A stretch of 64,000 nucleotides of DNA, from contig WHTH01000010.1 of NCBI GenBank assembly GCA_009377865.1, forward strand, positions 1-64,000, given 5' to 3'. The position numbers and the translations under genes were made by a program. Origin of the DNA: Pseudonocardiaceae bacterium. GTDB taxonomy: Bacteria > Actinomycetota > Actinomycetes > Mycobacteriales > Pseudonocardiaceae. The notes beneath the pieces were generated by a model. That model did not search any database. It was not told the origin of the DNA and saw only the letters and a program-made list of their open reading frames with translations. Every line of letters begins with the position of its first letter. The first letter of the stretch is position 1. Positions 9,481 through 17,800 of this stretch are shown piece by piece.

Positions 9481-9937
9481 GCCGCCTCCCTCGTCGTGGT
9501 GCTGGCGCCGGCCGCGGCACGGCGGTCACGGGCGAGATGTCCCAGGTCGGCGGCCCAGCAGGGCTGACCCTAGGGCCGGGGGGTGCTGCTCATTCGTCAG
9601 GATATAGGGGTGGTTCGACGGCGTGGTCCGTCCGGTTCGTGCTGAGTCGTGCGGGCTGGGTGTCGTGCGGGCTGGGTGTCCGCCTTTCGGGTGAAATTCA
9701 CACTGTGGGTGCGCCGGTCCGGGTCCGATACGCTCCGCGGGTCCGTGAGGTAGGTGGGCGTGACCGGCTTGAACGCGTGCTCAGCGCCGGCGCGCCACCT
9801 CCTGCCATCGTGGCCTGCGCGGCGGCAGTGGCCACATCTACCGCCCGCGAGACCGCCACCGCCGATTACGGTCGACTACGACCGAACGTCGAAGCCTGAC
9901 GCCTGCCCAAGCGTGGCGGTTCGGAAGGAGTGAACCC
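9481..9937. other. Divergent intergenic region with a 16-bp tandem duplication
   Basis: 457 bases between crtE and the reductase gene, holding both promoters. GTCGTGCGGGCTGGGT is repeated head to tail at 9646-9661 and 9662-9677. Downstream, TTCACA around 9697 and GATACG around 9728 are possible promoter hexamers for the rightward gene. No coding gene was recognised; in M. tuberculosis lppM lies close to this position, but nothing like it is visible here. Confidence 0.45.
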
Positions 9938-10831
9938 ATGGCCCTCGAGACCATTGCCTTCGAGCTGGTGGCGCCGAATATCGACGACGGCCGGCAGCGC
10001 GCCGTCGAGGAGGCGGGCAAGGTGCTGGAGCATTCGGCGGCGTGCGGCATGCAGGACCGGATCAAGCACATTCTGATCCCCGGCATGATCGAGGAGGACG
10101 ACGACCGTCCGGTGGCGATGAAGCCGAAGATGGATGTCCTCGACTTCTGGTCGACGATCTCGCCCGAGCTCCCGGACATCCGCGGGCTGTGCACCCAAGT
10201 GACCGCGTTCATGACCGAGCCGCAGCTGACCCAGCGGCTGAGCACGCTGCGCGGCGCCGGCATGGACGGCATCGTCTTTGTGGGTGTGCCACGGACCATG
10301 AACGACGGCGAGGGATCGGGTGTGGCACCCACCGACGCGCTGGCCACCTACACAGACCTGGTGCCCGAGCGCGGTGTGATCGTCATCCCGACCCGCGACG
10401 GCGAGCTCGGTCGGTTGAACTTCAAATGCAACCAGGGCGCGACCTTCGGCCTGACGCAGCTGCTGTACTCCGACCGGATCATCGAGTTCCTCCGCGACTT
10501 CGCCGGGCAGACCCTGCACCGGCCGGAAGTGCTGCTGTCCTTCGGCTTCGTGCCCCAGGTCGAGAACCGGGTCAACCTGATCAACTGGTTGATCCAGGAC
10601 CCCGGCAACCCGCTGGTCGCCGAGGAGCAGGCCTTCGTGACCAAGCTCGCCGACGCGACGCCCGCCGAGAAACGCACGATGCTGCTCGAGCTCTACAAGC
10701 GGGTCATCAACGGGGTGCTCGAACTCGGGTTTCCCGTCAGCCTGCATCTCGAGGCCCCGTATGGGACCAGCGCACCAGCTTTCGAGACCTTCGCCGCGAT
10801 GCTCGACTACTGGGCTCCGGAGACCGTGTGA
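9938..10831 (+). CDS. Mycobacterial-type methylenetetrahydrofolate reductase (Rv2172c family)
   Basis: A 297-residue protein that I recognise as the Rv2172c family: TIAFELVAPNIDDGR at the N-terminus, then DRIKHILIPGMIEEDDDRP, FNFKCNQGATFGLTQLL-like sequence, and VSLHLEAPYGTSAPAFETF near the end. The family is a TIM-barrel MTHFR variant thought to reduce 5,10-methylenetetrahydrofolate to 5-methyltetrahydrofolate for methionine synthesis in mycobacteria. GGAAGGAG lies about 6 bases before ATG 9938. It is divergent from the polyprenyl synthase gene, as Rv2172c is from idsA2. The function is established knowledge for the family, not shown here. Confidence 0.85.
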   Translation: MALETIAFELVAPNIDDGRQRAVEEAGKVLEHSAACGMQDRIKHILIPGMIEEDDDRPVAMKPKMDVLDFWSTISPELPDIRGLCTQVTAFMTEPQLTQRLSTLRGAGMDGIVFVGVPRTMNDGEGSGVAPTDALATYTDLVPERGVIVIPTRDGELGRLNFKCNQGATFGLTQLLYSDRIIEFLRDFAGQTLHRPEVLLSFGFVPQVENRVNLINWLIQDPGNPLVAEEQAFVTKLADATPAEKRTMLLELYKRVINGVLELGFPVSLHLEAPYGTSAPAFETFAAMLDYWAPETV

Positions 10832-11005
10832 CACGCGATTCATCGGGTGACTGCTCGGGCCGAACACCCCACGCCGCCGCGGCTCAACGACTCGGGCTGC
10901 TGTCGGGAATGAACGTCCCGACGGCTGCCGGAGGCTGATCGCGTCCGCGGCGCGCCGGTGAACCGGCGTCACGGGTGGCCGGTGCCGCCGGTAGCGTGCC
11001 CTGCC

Positions 11006-12682
11006 ATGACCTCGAACGGGGTCCACGCCAGCAGTGACGCCTACGTGCGCGAGTATGCCGCCGCCGACCCGATCGGCGCGACCTTCATGGGCGTGGGTGG
11101 GCACGACGACCGCATGACCGACTACTCACCCGACGGGTTCGCCGCCCGGGCGCAACTGGCCCGGGTGGCGCTCGCCGAGGTCCGCCGGGCACAACCCTGC
11201 GATGACGCCGAGACCACGGCTGCGGCGGTGTTCACCGAGCGGGTCGGGCTGGACCTCGAGATCCACGAAGCCGGCCTGGATATGGCCCAGCTCAACGTGA
11301 TCGCGAGCCCGGTGCAGGACGTCCGGATGGTGTTCGACCTCATGCTCACCACCGAGACCCGGGACTGGGAGGCGATCGCGGCGCGGCTGGCCCGCGTTCC
11401 CGACGCTCTCGCCGGGCTGCGCGCCTCGCTACTGGCGGCCTCGGCGGCGGGCCACACCGCGGCGCTGCGGCAGGTGCGGCGGGTCGCCGCGCAGTGCGAT
11501 ACCTGGGCGGGAGCGGGCGGTAAGCAGCCCTTCTTCGACGTCCTGGTGGCTGGCGCGGACGGCGTGCCGGAATCGCTGCGCACCGAGTTGGTGTCGGGTG
11601 CCGCGGCAGCGTCGCAGGCCTACGCCCGGCTGGCCACGTTCCTGCGCGACGAGCTCGCGCCGCGTGCACCGCAGCGCGACGCGGTGGGCGCCGATCGTTA
11701 CCAGCTCTGGTCGCGCTACTTCCTCGGTTCCCGGATCGACCTCGCGGAGGCCTACGCCTGGGGCTGGGAGGAGTTCCTGCGGCTGGAGACCGAGATCCGC
11801 CAGGTGGCCGACCGGATCGTGGCCGGGGGCACCCCCGCGCAGGCCGCAGCCGCACTCGATTCCGACCCCCGCCATCTGGTGCACGGGCACGAGGACCTGC
11901 AGCGGTGGATGCAGCGGCTGTCCGACGACGCACTCGTCGCGCTGCGGGGTTCGCAGTTCGACATCCCGGACCGGGTGATGGCGCTGGAGTGCCGGATCGC
12001 CCCGCCGGGCGGTGGTGTCGGCGCATACTACACCGGGCCGGACGAGAACTTCTCCCGCCCCGGCCGGATGTGGTTCTCGCTGCCCGAGGATCGTGAGGAT
12101 TTCCCCACCTGGCGTGAGGTGACGACGGTCTACCACGAGGGCGTCCCCGGTCATCACCTTCAGGTGGCCACTGCGGTGCACGTCGCCGACCGGCTCAACG
12201 CCTTCCAGCGGCTGATGTGCTGGGTCTCCGGCCACGGCGAGGGCTGGGCGCTCTACGCCGAGCGGCTGATGCGGGAGCTGGGCTACCTCGACGACGACGG
12301 TGAGCTGCTCGGAATGCTCGACGCCCAGCTGTTCCGGGCTGCGCGGGTCGTGGTGGACATCGGAATGCACCTGGAGCTCGAGATCCCGGCCGGGACCGGG
12401 TTCCACGAGGGGCAGCGCTGGACCCCGGAGCTGGGACTGGAGTTCATGCTCGACCGGACGATCAGCGACCCGGCGCACGTGCACGACGAGATCGACCGCT
12501 ACCTCGGCTGGCCGGGCCAGGCGCCGTCGTACAAGCTGGGCGAGCGGTGCTGGCTGGCAGCGCGCGATGACGCGCGGCGCCGTCACGGTGCCGGCTTCGA
12601 CCTCGTGAGCTTCCATCGCGCCGCGCTGGAGATGGGTGCGATGGGGCTCGACACGCTGACCGAGCGCCTCACGCAGCTGTGA
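11006..12682 (+). CDS. DUF885 family protein, putative zinc metallopeptidase
   Basis: 558 residues from ATG 11006; the 50-base open extension upstream has no similarity to the family. The conserved block TTVYHEGVPGHHLQVATA (HExxxxHH-type) and the later HGEGWALYAERLM are the signature of DUF885, whose fold resembles gluzincin metallopeptidases. ALECRIAPPGGGVGAYYTGP precedes the motif. No signal peptide is seen, so the protein is probably cytoplasmic. Substrate and role are unknown. It stands alone between the MTHFR gene and the convergent acetyltransferase. Confidence 0.82.
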   Translation: MTSNGVHASSDAYVREYAAADPIGATFMGVGGHDDRMTDYSPDGFAARAQLARVALAEVRRAQPCDDAETTAAAVFTERVGLDLEIHEAGLDMAQLNVIASPVQDVRMVFDLMLTTETRDWEAIAARLARVPDALAGLRASLLAASAAGHTAALRQVRRVAAQCDTWAGAGGKQPFFDVLVAGADGVPESLRTELVSGAAAASQAYARLATFLRDELAPRAPQRDAVGADRYQLWSRYFLGSRIDLAEAYAWGWEEFLRLETEIRQVADRIVAGGTPAQAAAALDSDPRHLVHGHEDLQRWMQRLSDDALVALRGSQFDIPDRVMALECRIAPPGGGVGAYYTGPDENFSRPGRMWFSLPEDREDFPTWREVTTVYHEGVPGHHLQVATAVHVADRLNAFQRLMCWVSGHGEGWALYAERLMRELGYLDDDGELLGMLDAQLFRAARVVVDIGMHLELEIPAGTGFHEGQRWTPELGLEFMLDRTISDPAHVHDEIDRYLGWPGQAPSYKLGERCWLAARDDARRRHGAGFDLVSFHRAALEMGAMGLDTLTERLTQL

Positions 12683-12721
12683 TCTGGCAGCCTCCGCCAC
12701 CCAACCGCCACGTGGACTATT

Positions 12722-12744
12722 GCAGTGAAGGCGCCCTTCACTGC
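12722..12744. terminator. Bidirectional hairpin between convergent genes
   Basis: Arms GCAGTGAAGG (12722-12731) and CCTTCACTGC (12735-12744) pair perfectly around a three-base loop. The site lies 40 bp after the DUF885 stop and 13 bp after the end of the convergent acetyltransferase gene. There is no U-tract, as is common for actinobacterial terminators. Confidence 0.65.
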
Positions 12745-12756
12745 GATCGGGGTGTA

Positions 12757-13317
12757 CTACAGCGGTAGCGATCGGCCCAGTACCGCGAACGGGCGAGGGT
12801 CGCCGGTGAACCGGTAGTCGCGCAACAGGTCGGCGAACCCGGTGCTGCGGTAAAGCCGCCACGCCCTGGTCGGACCCTCCGGTGTGGACAGCAGGACGTT
12901 CGTGGCGTCCACCCTGGACAGCAGCCGGTGCAGCAGGTGGTAACCGGTGCCGTGGCCCTGCGAGTCGGGGTGCACGTGCAGCTCGGTGAGCTCGAAGTAG
13001 TCGGACAGCCAGCGCTCGGCGAGGGCTGGGTCGGCGTCGAGCAGCCCGCGACGCACCTCGTCGTGCCACCACTGCCCGGGCGCGCCGCGGTACCCGTAAG
13101 CGACGCCGATCAGCGCGTCCTCGCTGAAGGCCGCGGTACAGCGCCATCCGGAGCGCAGCATGTGCTCGAGCCACATCGGGCTGCGCTGCCGGGCCGCGCC
13201 CGGTGGGTAGCGCATGGCGGTGACGTAGACGCCGATCGCCTCCTCGAGCAGCGGCCGCAACTGCTCGGCGGTCAGATCGACGAGCTGGGGCGGGTGCTGC
13301 GCCGGCGCCGCGGTCAT
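12757..13317 (-). CDS. GNAT family N-acetyltransferase (Rv2170-like)
   Basis: 186 residues from ATG 13317. The GNAT core is visible: LTELHVHPDSQGHGTGYHLLHRLL is the acetyl-CoA-binding motif A, followed by NVLLSTPEGPTRAWRLYRSTGF (motif B). The N-terminal half contains VYVTAMRYPPGAARQRSPMW and a Trp-rich loop (GQWWHDEV). Gene order relative to the MTHFR, idsA and pknL genes matches Rv2170, for which isocitrate lyase acetylation has been reported; transferring that substrate here is inference. It reads towards the DUF885 gene. Confidence 0.82.
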   Translation of the reverse strand: MTAAPAQHPPQLVDLTAEQLRPLLEEAIGVYVTAMRYPPGAARQRSPMWLEHMLRSGWRCTAAFSEDALIGVAYGYRGAPGQWWHDEVRRGLLDADPALAERWLSDYFELTELHVHPDSQGHGTGYHLLHRLLSRVDATNVLLSTPEGPTRAWRLYRSTGFADLLRDYRFTGDPRPFAVLGRSLPL

Positions 13318-13484
13318 TCCGAGCCACCGTGCGCGGCTGCGGTGCGCGCGGCCAGAACAGCCGCGACGGCGGGGGGGTCACGAGGCTGCACGTGCCCATC
13401 AGACCACGCCGCGCCGGGCGTCGCGCAGCTACATCCGGGCGGGACTTGACGGGATGTCGGAGTCGCAGGTTACTCTGAACAGTA

Positions 13485-13500
13485 TCGAACACATGTTCGA
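13485..13500. promoter_or_regulatory. LexA (SOS) box
   Basis: TCGAACACATGTTCGA is a perfect palindromic match to the actinobacterial SOS box TCGAAC-N4-GTTCGA. It lies about 75 bp upstream of the GTG at 13573 and so should put the HEPN/mycothiol-enzyme pair under LexA control. Confidence 0.88.
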
Positions 13501-13572
13501 TCATGTCCGGTGGCGGAGCGGGGGAAGCGCTCCGCCACCGGGCACCGAGAGACCGGTGATCAGGAGGCCGAC

Positions 13573-13998
13573 GTGTCCGCTGCCGCTCCCACCACCCGCG
13601 CTGCCGCATCCGCACCCACCCGTCGGCGGGACGGCTCCGCCATCGCCTTGCTCGAGCAGGCCCGCCGGGGACTGGTCGACGCCGAGTGCGCTGTACAGCC
13701 CGCCGACCGTTACGTGACGGCGCATCTGGCAGCATTGCGGGCAGCCGCCGCGGTGCTCGCCGCCCGGGCGCGCCCGGGCGGCCGATCGAGGCCGACCAGC
13801 GCCTGGACGCTGCTCCCGGGGGTGGCGCCCGAGCTGGCCGAGTGGGCGGCGTTCTTCGCTGCAGGCTCCGCGACCCGGGTCGCGGCGCAGGCCGGGGTCA
13901 CCCGCCTGGTGACGGAGCGCGACGCCGACGACCTGGTCCGGCAGGCGGGACAGTTCCTCGTGCTCGTCGATCGGGCAGTCTGCGGGAGCGGTCGATGA
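13573..13998 (+). CDS. SAV_6107-type HEPN domain protein, SOS-controlled
   Basis: 141 residues from GTG 13573, preceded by GGAGG at a good distance. After a low-complexity start the protein is helical: IALLEQARRGLVDAECAVQPADRY, then AHLAALRAAAAVLAAR, and PELAEWAAFFAAGSATR. This matches the HEPN-like SAV_6107 family, small actinobacterial proteins often near SOS or DNA repair genes. HEPN folds are often nucleotide- or RNA-binding; no catalytic R-x4-6-H motif was seen. The perfect LexA box upstream argues for DNA-damage induction. Its stop overlaps the next start (ATGA). Confidence 0.78.
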   Translation: MSAAAPTTRAAASAPTRRRDGSAIALLEQARRGLVDAECAVQPADRYVTAHLAALRAAAAVLAARARPGGRSRPTSAWTLLPGVAPELAEWAAFFAAGSATRVAAQAGVTRLVTERDADDLVRQAGQFLVLVDRAVCGSGR

Positions 13999-14768
13999 GC
14001 GCACCGCTGCCACTGATCGACTACGGCCGGATGTTGGACGTGGTGGGCATCGAGGGCGAGCTGCTGCTCGACGCAGCCGGGCGCGCGCTCCCGCATGCCG
14101 CCGACAACCAGGTGCCCGGGTGCCCGGGGCTGACGCTGGGCGAGACGGTCCGTCACGTCGGCGCGGTGCACCGGGTCGCCCGGCTGTGGGTGGCGCACGA
14201 TCGGCGCCCGGAACAGTGGCAGCGGACACCGCCCGACGGCGACCTGGTCTCGTTCGTACGCAGCGGGCTGACGGAGCTGACCGATGAGCTGGTGCGCCAC
14301 GATCCGGCCACGGCATGCGACACCTGGTGGCCTGCGGACCGCACCCACGGCTTCTGGCGCCGCCGGATGGCCCATGAGACGACCGTGCACCGGGTGGACG
14401 TGCAGGCGTCGGCGGGGCTGCCCGTGGACGCCGTCGACGACCCGGTGGCGCTCGACGGAATCGACGAGGTGTTGTTCCTGTGGTTCGGCTACCGGCTCGG
14501 TGAGCTGGGGATGGCCTCCCCGCGCCACGGCGCGGTCGCGCTCTCCGGCGGGGGCCGTCACTGGCTTGCGGTGTTCGAACCGGGCCGGTCGACGGCGCGC
14601 CGGGTGGACGAGACCGACGCCCGAGCGGCCGACGCGATCGTCAGCGGGGATCCGATGTCGCTGTACCTGTGGATGTGGGGCCGCGCGCCCGACCAGTCGG
14701 TGCGGATCTCCGGGGACCCGGAAGCCGCCGCGCAGCTGTGGGCGCTGCTGCGCCCCGCCACCCAGTGA
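13995..14768 (+). CDS. Maleylpyruvate isomerase family mycothiol-dependent enzyme
   Basis: 257 residues starting at ATG 13995 inside the previous stop, so translation is probably coupled. The DinB-like four-helix N-terminal half contains TLGETVRHVGAVHRVARLWV and FWRRRMAHETTVHRVDVQASAG, in which the spaced His residues form the metal-binding set of the MDMPI family. The C-terminal half ends with YLWMWGRAPDQSVRISGDPE, typical of the family. It would act on a mycothiol conjugate or use mycothiol as cofactor; the substrate is unknown. As the second gene behind a perfect LexA box it is a candidate SOS-induced thiol-dependent detoxifier. Confidence 0.8.
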   Translation: MSAPLPLIDYGRMLDVVGIEGELLLDAAGRALPHAADNQVPGCPGLTLGETVRHVGAVHRVARLWVAHDRRPEQWQRTPPDGDLVSFVRSGLTELTDELVRHDPATACDTWWPADRTHGFWRRRMAHETTVHRVDVQASAGLPVDAVDDPVALDGIDEVLFLWFGYRLGELGMASPRHGAVALSGGGRHWLAVFEPGRSTARRVDETDARAADAIVSGDPMSLYLWMWGRAPDQSVRISGDPEAAAQLWALLRPATQ

Positions 14769-14825
14769 TGCGACACGGTGGCTGCTGCCGGCAGGCGTCC
14801 TGCCCTGACATGCAGGCACGCGCTG

Positions 14826-17800
14826 TCACGCCCGCAGTCGCAACCCTTGTGGCGTGGCGCGGAAACCGGCCTCGCGGAGCAACTCGGCCAGCTCCGAACC
14901 CAGTGCGGCCTCACCGTCGGCGCGCTGCACCGCCAGCGAGCCCAGCCAGCCCTGCTGCACGGCACCGGCCAGCGCGCCGACAGCGGCGCGCAGCACCTCA
15001 CGATGCTCGGAAAACGACAGCAGCGACCGCCCACCCCGCTCGACGTAGAGCACCGCGGCACCGTCGACGAGCACGACCAGCGCCCCCGCCTTGCGTCCGG
15101 GACGGTGCCGGACGTCTGCCGCGGTCGACGGCCACGGCAGCGCGGCGCCGTAGGGCTGCGCCGGATCGGACGCGGCGAGCACGACGGCCGCGCCGGTGTC
15201 ATCGGCTGCCGACCCCAGCGCGCGGAGCCGATCGATCGCGCCCGGCACTGCGAACTGCGCCGCGCCGAGGCCCTCCACCACGTAGCCGCGGCGGCAGCGC
15301 CCCGATTCCTCCATCGCGCGCAGCACCTTGTACACGCCGGCGAATCCGCCGCTGATCCGCTCGGTGTCCAGCGCGCCACGGGTCAGCACGCCGTGACGCT
15401 CCAGCAACGCCTCGGCGCGGGCGTGCGCCCGCCGGGTTGTATCCTGCTCCGGGGCAGGTGCCAGTGACCAGCGCCCGGCGGCGGTGGGCGGGCCGCTGCG
15501 GGCGGGTATCGCCGGTCGGCCGGAGCGCATCCGGGCGTAGCGGCCCCGGGGCGCACTACGGCGCGGCTTGTGGGCCGCACCCCGGCCCGACACCAGCGAC
15601 CGCAGTGGTGCCAGCGAGTCGTTACTGACCAGACCGGCCCACACCAGGTCCCACAGTGCGGTCACCAGTTCGGTGTCGCCGGGAGCGGTCTGGCCCGCAG
15701 CCACCAGCGACGCACCCGTGCTGTCGGCGAGCTGGCGAAAGAACAGCGCCCCGCCGTTGCGGCGGGTGGAGTCGGGCACCCAGCCGAGTGCTTCGAGCAC
15801 CGCGCGGTGCAGCGGGGTGGTGTCGAGCGTGTTGTCGAGATCGGGCAGCAGCGCCTCGGCGACATCGGCCGGGGCCAGCGCGACCCACCCGTCGCCACCC
15901 GGCAGCGACCCGCAACCGGTCCAGGTCACCTCGCCGGCGGTGGTGAGCTCGTCGAGCAGCGCGGGGGAGTAGTCGGGCAGCCGGGCCGGCAGCACCAGCG
16001 ACTCCAGCGCGCTGGCCGGAATGGGCGCGCCGGCCAGCTGTTCGACGACGTTGAGCACGTCGTCGGCGGTTGGCGCGCGGTGCAGTCTGCGTCCGGAGGC
16101 GCCGGCAGCGACGCAGCCGTGCCAGGCCGGCAGGAACCGCCCGAGCGCGGGCTGCTCCACCGGCTCGACCTCGGCGCGCAACCGCGCCAGCGATCCACGC
16201 CGCAACCGGCGCAGCACCTCCGCGTGGCAGTACTCCGTACCGCCGGTGCCACCGGATTCGAGCGGCCGCAGCTCACCGCGCATCAGCTGCCCAGAGCCGG
16301 TCATCCGGTCGAGCACCGAGCTCACCACTGCGACGCCGAGCCCGAAGCGCTCGCCCGCGGCGGTCGCGGTGAAGGGACCGCGGGTGCGGGCGTAGCGCAG
16401 CAGCAGATCACCGAGCGGGTCACCGACCGGTTCGGTGAACGCCTCGGGCACCCCCACCGGCAGCGCGGCGCCCAGCGCGTCGCGCACCCGCCCGGCGTCC
16501 TCGATCGCCACCCAGCGCCGCCGGCCCGCGATGCGCACCCGGATCACCCGGCGCTGCGCCTCGAGCTCGGTCAGCCACTGCTCGCGCACCCCCCGGGCCC
16601 CCGCCTCCTCGGTGCTCAGGTCACCCAGCACGCGCAGTAGATCGGCGGCGCCCTCGACGTCGCGAGCCTGCCGGTCCGGGTCGAGGCGCTGCAGCGTCGC
16701 CGCCACCTCGGCGAGCACCTCGGGATCGATGAGCTCGCGGATGGCCTCGGAGCCCAGCAGCTCGGCCAGCAGTGTCGAGTCCAGCGACAGCGCTGCGGCC
16801 TTGCGCTCGGCCAGTGGCGTGTCGAGCTCGTAAAGGAACATCCCGACGTAACCGAACAGCAGCGACCGCGCGAACGGTGAGGGCGACGGCGACTCGACCT
16901 CGACGACCCGGACCCGTCGCGACGCCACGTCCGACATCAGCTCCCGCAGCCCGGGCAGGTCGTAGACGTCTTGCAGGCACTCCCGCATGGCTTCGAGCAC
17001 CACGGGGAACTGCTCGTAGCGCGATGCCACCGTGAGCAGCTGCGCGGCACGCTGCCGCTGCTGCCACAGCGGGGTACGGCGGCGCGGGTCACGACGGGGC
17101 AGCAGCAGCGCCCGCGCCGCGCACTCCCGGAAGCGCGAGGCGAACAGCGCCGAGCCGCTCACCTCGGCCGTCACCAGCGCTTCGATCTCCTCCGGATCGA
17201 GCAGCACGTCCTCGGCGGTGGGCAGCACCTCGGACCCGTCGGCGTCGAGCGCTCCACCTTCGAAGGCGGCAGGTAGCCGCACGACGATGCCGTCGTCGGC
17301 CGATGCCACATGCGCGTCGACCCCTCGCCGCTCCCGCAACCGAGCCGCGATCGCCAGCGACCACGGGCCGTTGACCTGCGCTCCGAACGGGGAGTGCACG
17401 ACCATCCGCCAGTCGCCCAGCTCGTCACGGAACCGCTCGACCAGCACGGTGCGGTCGTCCGGGACGTGCCCGGCGGCCTCGCGCTGCTCACGCAGGTAGC
17501 CGAGCAGGTTGTCGGCCGCCCAGGTGTCGAGCCCCGCGGTCTCCGCGCGGTGGCGCGCCGCGCCGGCGTCGGCAGCCGACAGCTCGCGGACGAACGCGCC
17601 GAGCGCGCGGCCCAGTTCGAGCGGCCGGCCCGGCGCGTCGCCCTTCCAGAACGGCATCCGGGCCGGCTCGCCGGGTGCGGGAACCGCGAGGACCCGATCG
17701 TGGGTGATGTCGACCACCTTCCACGACGTGGAGCCGAGCAGGAACGTGTCGCCCACCCGCGACTCGTAGACCATCTCCTCGTCGAGCTCGCCGATCCGGG

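Noticed and set aside
11429-13735. 768-codon open frame on the minus strand across the DUF885 gene and the acetyltransferase
   Set aside because: Its composition is typical of a shadow frame and it overlaps two recognisable genes; no motif found.
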